Part shown: one piece after another, positions 1 to 8,359 of the stretch
How the letters are laid out: each line of letters opens with the position of its first letter
Numbering within the stretch: position 1 is the stretch's first letter
Assembly: GCA_963783335.1 (NCBI GenBank)
Contig: CAWAND010000002.1
Location: 186,001-250,000, forward strand
Reading direction: 5' to 3'
DNA from: CAWAND01 sp963783335
GTDB lineage: Bacteria; Chloroflexota; Anaerolineae; Anaerolineales; E44-bin32
Length of the DNA stretch: 64,000 nucleotides
The notes under the pieces: generated by a model
The model's database searches: none
Told to the model about the DNA's origin: nothing
Seen by the model: the letters and a program-made list of their open reading frames with translations, nothing else
Made by a program: the position numbers and the translations under genes

Positions 1-1
1 G

Positions 2-1303
2 CCGGTGTCGGCCCTGATCCATGCTGCCACGATGGTCTCGGCCGGCGTCTATCTCATTCTGAGGACGTTCCCCCTGATCACGGCCGGCTGGAGCGAGGGC
101 ATGCCCCTCAACCCGACGATGACGGTCATCTCCGCCATCGGCGCCTTCACCGCCCTGTTCGCGGCCACGATCGCGGTTGCCCAAAACGACATCAAACGCG
201 TGCTGGCCTATTCCACCATTTCTCAGCTCGGCTACATGGTGGCCGGGGTGGGGATTGGGGCTTTCGTGGCCGCCGCCTTCCACCTGCTGACGCATGCCTT
301 CTTCAAGGCGCTCTTATTCCTCGGCTCCGGCTCGGTGATCCACGGCGTGGAGCATGGGGCGCACGCGTCGGGGGAGCACGTGGATGCCAACGACATGTTC
401 AACATGGGCGGACTGCGGCGCAAGATGCCGATCACCTTCTGGACGTTCCTTGCCGGCGGGTTGGCGCTTTCCGGCTTCCCGCTGGTGACGGCAGGCTTCT
501 GGTCCAAGGATGAGCTGCTGGGGGAGGCCTTTGGCACTGGTCACCCGTGGGTGTTCGGGATGCTGGTGGCGGCGGCGGTTCTGACGGCCTTCTACACCAT
601 GCGCCAGATCTCGCTCACCTTCTTGGGTGAGCCGCGCACCAAGGCGGCTGAGCACGGACACGAGTCTCCGGCCAGCATGACCCTGCCGCTGGTGGTGCTG
701 TCGATCTTCGCGGTTGGGGCGGGCTGGATCGGCATCTCGAACACGTTCCCGGTGCTGGGTGGGTTGGTGCCGAATTTCCTTCACGACTTCTTGGCCGCCG
801 GTCTGGTTGAGCCGACACCCGAAGCGGCCTTCCACATGACGCCCTTTGTGGCCTCCGTCATCGCCTCCCTCGGCGGGCTGTTCATCGGCTGGTGGGTCTA
901 CCGACGCATACCGGCCGGGGCCTCCGACCCGTTGGCGAAATGGCTGGGGCCCGTGCATACCTTGCTCAAGCGCAAGTACTACTTCGACGAGCTGTATCAA
1001 GCGGCCTTCGTCCGCCCGGTCTACTGGATCGGCGAGACGTTGAGCTATCGCTGGCTGGATCGCACGATCATCGACGGTGCCCTGGTTGCCCTGGCTCGGG
1101 CGGCCCGCTGGGCCGGATCTGGGCTGCGAAACTGGATTGATCTGCCGGTTGTTAACGGCTTCGGCGATCTGGTCGGAGATGAAACCAAGGCGGCCGGACG
1201 AGGTTTGAGATTCGTCCAAACCGGACAGGTTCAGCAATACCTGATCATGGGGTTGATCTTCACGGGTCTGTTGATCTCATATGTCCTGCTCACCAGTCCC
1301 TAG
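2..1303 (+). CDS. nuoL: NADH-quinone oxidoreductase subunit L, C-terminal part
   Basis: Antiporter-like membrane subunit (ND5/NuoL) of respiratory complex I, which couples quinone reduction to proton pumping. The frame is open through the left edge, so roughly the first 200 residues are missing. The visible part starts at the conserved PVSALIHAATMV helix, followed by NDIKRVLAYSTISQLGYM and the histidine-bearing AAAFHLLTHAFFKALLFLG helix, both typical of NuoL. Several further hydrophobic segments follow, with the last near the C-terminus. It is followed 18 bases later by nuoM in the same direction, the usual nuoLMN order, and is presumably co-transcribed with it. Confidence 0.96.
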   Translation, partial: PVSALIHAATMVSAGVYLILRTFPLITAGWSEGMPLNPTMTVISAIGAFTALFAATIAVAQNDIKRVLAYSTISQLGYMVAGVGIGAFVAAAFHLLTHAFFKALLFLGSGSVIHGVEHGAHASGEHVDANDMFNMGGLRRKMPITFWTFLAGGLALSGFPLVTAGFWSKDELLGEAFGTGHPWVFGMLVAAAVLTAFYTMRQISLTFLGEPRTKAAEHGHESPASMTLPLVVLSIFAVGAGWIGISNTFPVLGGLVPNFLHDFLAAGLVEPTPEAAFHMTPFVASVIASLGGLFIGWWVYRRIPAGASDPLAKWLGPVHTLLKRKYYFDELYQAAFVRPVYWIGETLSYRWLDRTIIDGALVALARAARWAGSGLRNWIDLPVVNGFGDLVGDETKAAGRGLRFVQTGQVQQYLIMGLIFTGLLISYVLLTSP

Positions 1304-1321
1304 GCTAAGAGAGCGATCTTA

Positions 1322-2932
1322 ATGTCTTTCATTCAAGCCCATCTTCTCAGCCTGATCTTATTCCTTCCGGCGCTGTCGGCTCTGCTCGTGCTCATGCTTC
1401 CCCGGGAGAATGAGAGTACGCTGCGCTGGGTGAGCCTGCTGGCCAGCCTGATCCCGTTGGGCCTGGCGATCGGTCTTTGGTTTGGCTACAACCCGACCCA
1501 ACCGGGCTTCCAATTTGTCGAAGAAGCCCCCTGGTATTCGACCATCAATGCCAACTACCACCTCGGCGCCGATGGAATCACGGCAGTCCTGGTTCTGCTG
1601 ACGACGCTGCTGGTGCCCCTGGCGATCGTCGTGTCATGGAACGAAGAACGTAATCTGCGAACCCACCTGGCCCTCTTCCTCCTGCTGGAGACGGGGATGC
1701 TGGGCGTGTTCATGTCGCTTGACTTGCTGCTGTTCTTCATCTTTTGGGAAGTCGGTCTGGTCCCGATTTACTTTTTGATTGATCAATGGGGTGGTGAGAA
1801 TCGGCAGCGAGCGGCCTTCAAGTTCTTGATCTACACCATGGGCGGTTCGTTGGGCCTGCTTCTGGCCATCCAGCTGATCGGCGTGGTGTCAGGCACGTTC
1901 GACATCGTGACCATCAGCCAGAATTGGTCGGCGCTGACCGAGCCCCTCTCGCTGTTCGGCCTACCGATCACGGTTCCCATTGCCACGGTGAAATCAATCG
2001 CCTTTTGGGCGTTTGTGATCGCCTTCGCCATCAAGATCCCCATTTGGCCTTTCCATACCTGGCTGCCGGACGCGTACACCGAGGCCCCGACCGGCGGCTC
2101 GATGTTGTTGGCGGGTGTCATGGCCAAGTTGGGCGCTTACGGTTTCCTGCGTTTGGTGCTGCCGCTCTACCCGGAGCAGGCTCAGCAGTACGCCTGGATC
2201 CTGGCCCTCTTGGCGACCCTGTCGATCCTGTTTGGGGCCTTGTCGGCATGGGGCCAGGCGGATCTCAAGCGGCTGGTGGCCTACTCGTCTGTCAATCACA
2301 TGGGATGGGTCGTGCTCGGGATCGCAGCCGCCGCATATGCGCGCGGCACGCTTTCGGCGCCTGACGCAGTTTGGGCGATGAATGGGGCGGTCCTTCAGAT
2401 GTTCAATCACGGCGTCTCAACGGCCGGCATGTTCTTGTTGGTCGGTGTCATCTACCAGAGAACCAAGACGCGCAAGCTGGAAGAATTGGGCGGGTTGTTC
2501 CCCTTGATGCCCATCTACGGCGGCCTGTTCATCTTCACCGCCATGGCCTGGGTTGGCCTTCCGGGCTTGAACGGTTTCGTTTCCGAATTCTTGGTGGTCC
2601 GAGGCGTGTGGCCGATATTCACGCTCTTCACGGCCGTCTCGATGATTGGGCTCCTCATCACAGGTGCGTACGTCCTCAAGGGCATCCGCGGCGTGCTGCA
2701 CGGCCCGGTCAACCAGGCGTGGACAGGCAAGTCGCTCGAGATCGGCCGCCGCGAAGTGCTGGCCATGTCGCCGCTTGCTGGGGCTGATGCTGGCGGTGGG
2801 GGTGTGGCCAAGCTGGATTCTGAATGTGATCAACCAGACTGTGCTCCGGTTGCTGGGCTAGGGAGATCGAATGACGGTGATGCAGCCCGGAGCGCACAAG
2901 TCGAACCCCGAGCAGTTGTCGGTGGAGTGTAG
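1322..2932 (+). CDS. nuoM: NADH-quinone oxidoreductase subunit M (first copy), frameshifted near the C-terminus
   Basis: Proton-pumping membrane subunit M (ND4) of complex I. Typical features are the ATG start after a weak purine-rich site, about 14 hydrophobic helices, the FKFLIYTMGGS segment and the GVMAKLGAYGFLRL helix. The uninterrupted frame ends in 50-odd hydrophilic residues that do not look like NuoM. Removing one T at 2775-2776 instead gives SPLLGLMLAVGVWPSWILN and a normal hydrophobic end at the TAG at 2859-2861 (512 residues). The natural gene is therefore probably 1322-2861, and the frame to 2932 is an artefact or a mutation. It lies between nuoL and a second nuoM. Confidence 0.93.
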   Translation: MSFIQAHLLSLILFLPALSALLVLMLPRENESTLRWVSLLASLIPLGLAIGLWFGYNPTQPGFQFVEEAPWYSTINANYHLGADGITAVLVLLTTLLVPLAIVVSWNEERNLRTHLALFLLLETGMLGVFMSLDLLLFFIFWEVGLVPIYFLIDQWGGENRQRAAFKFLIYTMGGSLGLLLAIQLIGVVSGTFDIVTISQNWSALTEPLSLFGLPITVPIATVKSIAFWAFVIAFAIKIPIWPFHTWLPDAYTEAPTGGSMLLAGVMAKLGAYGFLRLVLPLYPEQAQQYAWILALLATLSILFGALSAWGQADLKRLVAYSSVNHMGWVVLGIAAAAYARGTLSAPDAVWAMNGAVLQMFNHGVSTAGMFLLVGVIYQRTKTRKLEELGGLFPLMPIYGGLFIFTAMAWVGLPGLNGFVSEFLVVRGVWPIFTLFTAVSMIGLLITGAYVLKGIRGVLHGPVNQAWTGKSLEIGRREVLAMSPLAGADAGGGGVAKLDSECDQPDCAPVAGLGRSNDGDAARSAQVEPRAVVGGV

Positions 2933-2941
2933 ATAGCCGTT

Positions 2942-4414
2942 ATGGCCTTTCCCGTGTTGTCCATTATCGTGTTCATGCCCATCGCTGTCGGGCTGATCCT
3001 GTTTATGATCCCGGCCGATCGGCATCGGGAAATCCGCCTGTTGGCATTGATGGCGGCCACCATTACCCTGCTGCTCTCGGTGTGGACCTACTTGAACTAC
3101 GATGTGGCTCAAGCGGGCTATCAGTTCGTTTCGAAGGTCCCCTGGATCCCTGCTCTGGGCATTTCATACCATGTGGGAGTCGATGGGCTTTCGATGCCCC
3201 TGGTGCTGCTCACAGGCGTCGTGATGTTCACCGGTGTCTTGATCTCGTGGGGCGTCGACGATCGCCCGCGCGAGTTCTTCGCCTTCATGTTCATCCTCGC
3301 CACGGGCGTCTTTGGGGTGTTTGTATCGCTCGACCTGTTCCAGTTGTTCTTTTTCTACGAGATCGCCGTGTTCCCGATGTTCCTGCTGATCGCCGTTTGG
3401 GGCTGGAAGCAAACTCGGGAATACGCCGCCATGAAACTGACCCTGTATCTGTTCATCGGATCGGTGGTTGCCCTGGTCGGCGGCCTGGTGATGGTCTATT
3501 CGTCCGGCTTGAACACCTTCGATTTGCTTGAGCTTCAGAAGGCCGGTTTCTCATCTTCATTCCAGCACTTTTGGTTCCCGTTTGTGTTCTTCGGTTTTGC
3601 TATCCTGGGCGGCATTTTTCCGCTCCATAACTGGTCTCCCGACGGACACGTCGCTGCACCCACCGCCGTTTCCATGTTTCACGCAGGTGTGTTGATGAAA
3701 CTGGGCGCGTTTGCCGCCCTGCGCGTGGGGATCATGCTGCTCCCGGAGGGCGCTCACTTCTGGTCGTGGCTCATTCTGGTCTTGGGTACGATCAATGTGG
3801 TCTACGGCGCCTTCATCGCCATGGTACAGACGGACTTCAAGTACATCATCGGATTCTCCTCCGTCTCGCACATGGGCCTGGTGATGCTCGGCTTCGCCAC
3901 GCTCAACCTGCAGGGCCTGACAGGCGCGGGGATCCAGATGTTCTCGCACGGCGTCATGACGGCTCTCTTCTTCGCCGTTGTCGGCACGGTCTACGATCGG
4001 GCGCATACACGTCAGCTCGATGAACTGGGCGGCATGGCAAGAGTGCTTCCGCTCTCGATGGTCGGGTTCGTTATTGGCAGCCTGGTCTCGATGGGGATGC
4101 CGGGATTCTCGGGATTCATCGCCGAGTTCCCGATCTTCATGGGGCTTTGGCAACGAGCGCCGATTGCCGCGTTGGTGGCCGTCCTGGGGATTGTGATCAC
4201 AGCTGCGTACCTGATGATCGCCGTGGGCAAAGTCTTCTTTGGCGCCATGCCGGACAAGTTCAAGGGTCACATTTCCCCGTTGATCCTTCAGGACAAGGTG
4301 GCGCTGATATTGCTTTCTGGGCTGATGGTCTTGATCGGGGTCTTCCCTTCGGTGATCGCGCCGATGGTTCAGTCTGGCGCCGAAGCCGTGCTGCGTTTGG
4401 TCGGAGGTGCCTGA
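2942..4414 (+). CDS. nuoM: NADH-quinone oxidoreductase subunit M (second copy)
   Basis: A second full-length NuoM-type subunit (490 residues, about 14 membrane helices) directly after the first. It carries the family hallmarks: YEIAVFPMFLLI with the functionally important glutamate in a helix, FKYIIGFSSVSHMGLVMLG, and GMPGFSGFIAEFPIF near the end. It is clearly diverged from the first copy, so this is an old paralogue and not an assembly duplicate. Its TGA stop is immediately followed by the GTG start of nuoN with no gap, which implies translational coupling. Complex I with two NuoM-like subunits is known from several bacterial phyla including Chloroflexota; what the extra copy does here is unknown. 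Confidence 0.95.
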   Translation: MAFPVLSIIVFMPIAVGLILFMIPADRHREIRLLALMAATITLLLSVWTYLNYDVAQAGYQFVSKVPWIPALGISYHVGVDGLSMPLVLLTGVVMFTGVLISWGVDDRPREFFAFMFILATGVFGVFVSLDLFQLFFFYEIAVFPMFLLIAVWGWKQTREYAAMKLTLYLFIGSVVALVGGLVMVYSSGLNTFDLLELQKAGFSSSFQHFWFPFVFFGFAILGGIFPLHNWSPDGHVAAPTAVSMFHAGVLMKLGAFAALRVGIMLLPEGAHFWSWLILVLGTINVVYGAFIAMVQTDFKYIIGFSSVSHMGLVMLGFATLNLQGLTGAGIQMFSHGVMTALFFAVVGTVYDRAHTRQLDELGGMARVLPLSMVGFVIGSLVSMGMPGFSGFIAEFPIFMGLWQRAPIAALVAVLGIVITAAYLMIAVGKVFFGAMPDKFKGHISPLILQDKVALILLSGLMVLIGVFPSVIAPMVQSGAEAVLRLVGGA

Positions 4415-5869
4415 GTGACCGTGCCTAGCTACCAGCCCGGAATGCTCCTGGCCATTCTCCCCGAAATCCTGCTGCTCGTCCTGGCCGGGGTGATCCTTGG
4501 CTTGGATCTGTTCTTCCGTCCCTCTCAACGCAAATCGCTGGGCTGGATCACCGCTGGCGGGCTGGGATTAATCCTGGTCCTGTCGCTCGCGTTCAGCCGC
4601 CCGGGGTCCGATCCGACGCTGCTGTTCGGTGGCATGCTCCGGCACGATTGGCCAGCCTTCATTTTCACCCTGGTCTTTCTGTTTGCAGGAGCCATGGCGG
4701 CGCTGTTGTCGATCGGCCTCTCCGATATCGGGCACCGGGGTGAGTACTACGCCCTGATGGTGGTGGCCATGCTGGGCATGAGCTTGATGGCCTCGGCGGC
4801 CGATCTGATCATGCTCTACCTGGCCATCGAGTCGACGTCGATCCCGCTGTATGTTCTGGCCGGATTCATGCGCCGCGATGACCGCTCCGCCGAAGCCGGC
4901 ATGAAGTATTTCTTGTTTGGGGCGCTCACGTCGACCATCATGCTGTATGGATTCAGCCTTTTGTATGGCTTCACGGGGCAGACGAACCTCTACGATCTGG
5001 CCTCAAGCTTATCTGCCGGACAAGTGCCTCCCGTGGTGCTGCTGGTCGTTCTGGCGCTTGTGCTGGTCGGTTTCAGCTTCAAGATCGCCGCTGTGCCCTT
5101 CCATTTCTGGACGCCCGACGTGTACGAAGGCGCACCGACGCCGATCACGGGCTTTGTCTCCACAGCTTCCAAGGCGGCCGGCTTCGCCGTGCTGCTGCGT
5201 GTGCTGCTGGCCGTCTTCCCAGAGGTGGCCGCATCCTGGACGGCAGTCCTGGCTGGGATTTCGGTGGCCACCATGACGGTGGGCAACATCCTCGCCCTCA
5301 GCCAGAAGAACATCAAGCGCATGCTGGCCTACTCGTCGATCGCCCACGCCGGATACGCCATGATCGGCCTGGTAGCCCTGAGCGCCCTGGGCGCCGCCAG
5401 CCTGGTCTACTATCTGGCGGCATATGTCTTCACCAACCTGGCAGCCTTCGGCGTGGTCGCCCTGTTCGCCAGAACCGCCGGATCGGACGAGATCGCGGAC
5501 TATGCCGGCCTCAGCCGACGATCGCCGTACCTGGCGCTGGCCCTGCTGGTAGCCATGCTGTCTTTGGCCGGCATGCCCCCACTGGCCGGCTTCATGGCCA
5601 AGTTCCTGGTGTTCTACGCCGCGGTCCAAAGCGGCCTGGCATGGCTGGCAATTATCGGCGTGCTCAACGCCATCATCGGGCTGTACTACTACATGATCGT
5701 CCTCAAGGTCGTGTATCTTTACCGCTCGGATGATGAAGCCACCCCCATCCGGGTCCCACGCGGTTCGGCTCTGGCGTTGGGGTTGTGCTCCGTCGGAATT
5801 GTCTTGATGGGCACCCTCTCGGCGCCGTGGGTCAATTGGGCCCTCAACGCCGCCAGCAGTCTCTTCTAG
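4415..5869 (+). CDS. nuoN: NADH-quinone oxidoreductase subunit N
   Basis: Third antiporter-like subunit (ND2/NuoN) of complex I, 484 residues and strongly hydrophobic throughout. Family segments include MKYFLFGALTSTIMLYGFSL, FKIAAVPFHFWTPDVYEGAP with the conserved Pro-Phe-His-Phe-Trp-Pro-Asp-Val stretch, and NIKRMLAYSSIAHAGYAMIG. The GTG start abuts the stop of the preceding gene, so translation is probably coupled. It is the last gene of the complex I operon here; the next gene (murE) begins 171 bases downstream. Confidence 0.97.
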   Translation: MTVPSYQPGMLLAILPEILLLVLAGVILGLDLFFRPSQRKSLGWITAGGLGLILVLSLAFSRPGSDPTLLFGGMLRHDWPAFIFTLVFLFAGAMAALLSIGLSDIGHRGEYYALMVVAMLGMSLMASAADLIMLYLAIESTSIPLYVLAGFMRRDDRSAEAGMKYFLFGALTSTIMLYGFSLLYGFTGQTNLYDLASSLSAGQVPPVVLLVVLALVLVGFSFKIAAVPFHFWTPDVYEGAPTPITGFVSTASKAAGFAVLLRVLLAVFPEVAASWTAVLAGISVATMTVGNILALSQKNIKRMLAYSSIAHAGYAMIGLVALSALGAASLVYYLAAYVFTNLAAFGVVALFARTAGSDEIADYAGLSRRSPYLALALLVAMLSLAGMPPLAGFMAKFLVFYAAVQSGLAWLAIIGVLNAIIGLYYYMIVLKVVYLYRSDDEATPIRVPRGSALALGLCSVGIVLMGTLSAPWVNWALNAASSLF

Positions 5870-5904
5870 ATCGGTCAAGAAGCAAACCCGATCCGCCATC
5901 CAAC

Positions 5905-5922
5905 TTGTGATATTCTTCACAA
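5905..5922. promoter_or_regulatory. Rex- or CRP/FNR-like palindromic operator
   Basis: The 18-base inverted repeat TTGTGATATTCTTCACAA lies between nuoN and murE. It differs at one position from the Rex (NADH/NAD+ sensor) consensus TTGTGAANNNNTTCACAA and also fits the CRP pattern TGTGA-N6-TCACA. A second site of the same type is at 38662-38679. Which regulator binds cannot be decided from sequence. It sits about 120 bases before the murE start and just after the complex I operon. Confidence 0.5.
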
Positions 5923-6040
5923 TGTCACAAGCGGTTTCGGCCTACCTGACCGCGAACTCGAACATCCAAAGCGGTAAGATGGTTGAGTTGATAGGAGTCT
6001 TCCGGCGACCGGTGATCAATCGTCGTCGATCACACGAACC

Positions 6041-7603
6041 ATGACCGTCGCACTGCAGAACCTGCTTGCTGCGCTGCCCGAAGTGGAGGCGGCACCTCAC
6101 CCCGAGGTTCTTATCGAGGGGATCACATCTGACTCGAGACAAGTCGAGCCGGGGTGGTTGTTCGTCGCCGTGCGCGGAACCCGGACAGACGGGCATCGGT
6201 ATCTCGCCGAAGCCGTGGCGCGCGGGGCTGCCGCGCTTGTGGTCGAAGAGGGTGGCCCGCAGGACGGTCCGCCAGTCTTTCAAGTGCCGAACTCGCGGGC
6301 GGCGCTGGCGCACCTGGCGGCTGCCTGGCATGGCAATCCGGGCCGTTCGCTGGTGGTTATCGGGGTCACCGGCACGGATGGCAAGACGACCACCGCAAAC
6401 TTGATCTACCAGATTTTGGCTGCGGCCGGACTCAAGGCAGGGCTGGTGACGACGGTCAGCGCCCAGATCGGGGAGGCGTTGCTGGACACCGGTTTTCATG
6501 TGACCACGCCGGAACCGATGGCCCTTCAGGGCTACCTGGCGCAGATGGTGGACGCCGGACTAACGCACGTTGTGCTTGAAGCCACGTCCCACGGTCTGGC
6601 CCAGCATCGGGTCGATGGGTGTGAGTTCGATGTGGCCGTCGTGACCAATATCACCCATGAGCACCTGGATTTTCACGGGACGTATGACGCCTACCACCGG
6701 GCGAAAGGGCGCCTGCTGGCATTGGCGGGATCCTCGGCGACCAAGCCGGATGGCCCGGCGAAGGCGGCTGTCCTTAATGCGGATGATCCCGGCGCATCGG
6801 ACTTGCCAGACGTCACCGGGGTCAGGCGCTGGATGTATGGTCGGAGTTCGGAGGCCGATGTGACGGCGCAATCTGTGGCGGTCTCCCCCCATGGGGTTTC
6901 CTTCCAGATCGTGGATTCAGGGCGTCACATCCCGATCCACCTGGCGCTGGTTGGCGATTACAATGTATCGAACGCCTTGGCTGCATTCACCTGCTGCGTG
7001 AACGCTTTAGGGCTGTCGGCCGAATATGCCCAGAAAGGGATGGGCGCCCTTGAGGCCGTGCCCGGCAGAATGCAGCCGATTGACCTTGGTCAGCCTTTCC
7101 AGGCGATTGTTGATTTCGCCCACACCCCCAACGCACTCCGTCAGGCCCTGTCGGCTGCCCGCGGATTGGCTCGGGGGCGGGTGATCGCTGTGTTTGGATC
7201 AGCCGGCCTGCGGGACCGGCAGAAGCGGCACATGATGGCGGAGATCTCGGCCGAGCTGGCCGACGTCACCGTGCTCACGGCCGAGGATCCCAGGACGGAA
7301 TCTCTCTCCTCAATTCTCCAGGAGATGGCCTCGTCGGCGACTGCGGCAGGCGCATGCGAGGGAGTCGATCTGTGGCGGATTCCCGACCGCGGACAGGCAT
7401 TGGAGATGGCCGTGGACCTGGCAAGACCGGGCGATCTGGTTATCGCCTGCGGAAAAGGGCACGAGCAATCCATGTGCTTTGGAGAGACTGAGTACATGTG
7501 GGACGATCGCACGGCGCTGCGCGCCGCGCTGGCAAAACGGATGGGTGTTGAAGGCCCTCGGATGCCTGGTCTTCCAACCCGGCCTGAGAGCGAGCTTTCG
7601 TAA
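6041..7603 (+). CDS. murE: UDP-N-acetylmuramoyl-tripeptide synthetase (MurE family)
   Basis: Cytoplasmic ATP-dependent ligase that adds the third stem-peptide residue (a diamino acid) to UDP-MurNAc-L-Ala-D-Glu in peptidoglycan synthesis. It is 520 residues, of normal length. The N-terminal domain has the ITSDSRQVEPGWLFVAV motif. The central domain has the P-loop GVTGTDGKTTT, then EATSHGLAQHRVDGCEFD, THEHLDFHGT and YHRAKGRL with the carbamylated-lysine position. The C-terminal domain has CGKGHEQ. The amino-acid specificity motif reads EDPRTE instead of the DNPR of diaminopimelate enzymes, so the third residue (mDAP, ornithine or other) cannot be assigned with confidence. The gene stands apart from any other mur gene in the window. 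Confidence 0.92.
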   Translation: MTVALQNLLAALPEVEAAPHPEVLIEGITSDSRQVEPGWLFVAVRGTRTDGHRYLAEAVARGAAALVVEEGGPQDGPPVFQVPNSRAALAHLAAAWHGNPGRSLVVIGVTGTDGKTTTANLIYQILAAAGLKAGLVTTVSAQIGEALLDTGFHVTTPEPMALQGYLAQMVDAGLTHVVLEATSHGLAQHRVDGCEFDVAVVTNITHEHLDFHGTYDAYHRAKGRLLALAGSSATKPDGPAKAAVLNADDPGASDLPDVTGVRRWMYGRSSEADVTAQSVAVSPHGVSFQIVDSGRHIPIHLALVGDYNVSNALAAFTCCVNALGLSAEYAQKGMGALEAVPGRMQPIDLGQPFQAIVDFAHTPNALRQALSAARGLARGRVIAVFGSAGLRDRQKRHMMAEISAELADVTVLTAEDPRTESLSSILQEMASSATAAGACEGVDLWRIPDRGQALEMAVDLARPGDLVIACGKGHEQSMCFGETEYMWDDRTALRAALAKRMGVEGPRMPGLPTRPESELS

Positions 7604-7663
7604 CCCCAATCGCCCGGGCGCTGAAGGCGATTGAACGGAAGTGCATTAGGAAACGGTCACATC

Positions 7664-8353
7664 ATGAGCGGCATTATTGATTCGATCAATCAATTCTGGT
7701 TGGCCATTCAGACCGGCAGCGGCGTGCCTTGGGGTGCGTCATCCTACCTGCTGCTTGCCATCTTGGTATTCGTCGAAGGGCCAATCGCCACCCTGCTGGG
7801 GGCAGCCGCCTCATCGACTGGCTTGATGAATCCCTGGCTGGTTTTCGCTTCGGCCAGCGCCGGCAATCTCAGCGCCGACATCGTCTGGTACTCTCTCGGA
7901 TTCGCTGGACGAACCGACTGGTTGGTACGCCACGGGCGGTGGATCAAGCTGAGGAATACCCATATTGATCACTTGAAGCGGGATGTCAATCTGCATGCCC
8001 GCAAGATCTTGCTTCTCGCCAAGCTCACCGCCAGCCTGTCCGTGCCGGCACTCATCGCGGCCGGCATGGCGCGCGTTCCATGGCGGCGATGGTTCACGAC
8101 AGTCTTCGGGGGAGAAGTGATCTGGACGGGGAGTTTGGTTCTGATCGGGTATCATTTTACTTTGTCGATCAGCAGGATGGAAGCCTGGCTGAAGGTGGTT
8201 GCCATCGCAGCCTTTGTGCTCTTCCTGTTCATGATCGGCCGATACGGTCTGCGCTTCTTTGAAAAGTGGGGTGAGCTGATAGAAGCGGATGAGAGGGAGA
8301 ACGGGGGTTCGGAAGACCTGGCGCCGAACCAACGCAACGAGCACGAGGAGTGA
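7664..8353 (+). CDS. DedA/VTT-domain membrane protein
   Basis: Polytopic inner-membrane protein of the DedA family (229 residues from the ATG at 7664; a TTG at 7631 in the same frame is less likely). The family includes undecaprenyl-phosphate and phospholipid translocases and generally supports envelope homeostasis. Visible hallmarks are the FVEGPIATLLGAAAS segment, GNLSADIVWYSLGF, and the basic ARKILLLAKLTASLSVPALIAAG region. The acidic hydrophilic tail is cytoplasmic by inference. Its stop is 6 bases before the next glycosyltransferase, which suggests a two-gene unit linked to envelope lipid or lipid-carrier use. Confidence 0.8.
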   Translation: MSGIIDSINQFWLAIQTGSGVPWGASSYLLLAILVFVEGPIATLLGAAASSTGLMNPWLVFASASAGNLSADIVWYSLGFAGRTDWLVRHGRWIKLRNTHIDHLKRDVNLHARKILLLAKLTASLSVPALIAAGMARVPWRRWFTTVFGGEVIWTGSLVLIGYHFTLSISRMEAWLKVVAIAAFVLFLFMIGRYGLRFFEKWGELIEADERENGGSEDLAPNQRNEHEE

Positions 8354-8359
8354 GGAGCT

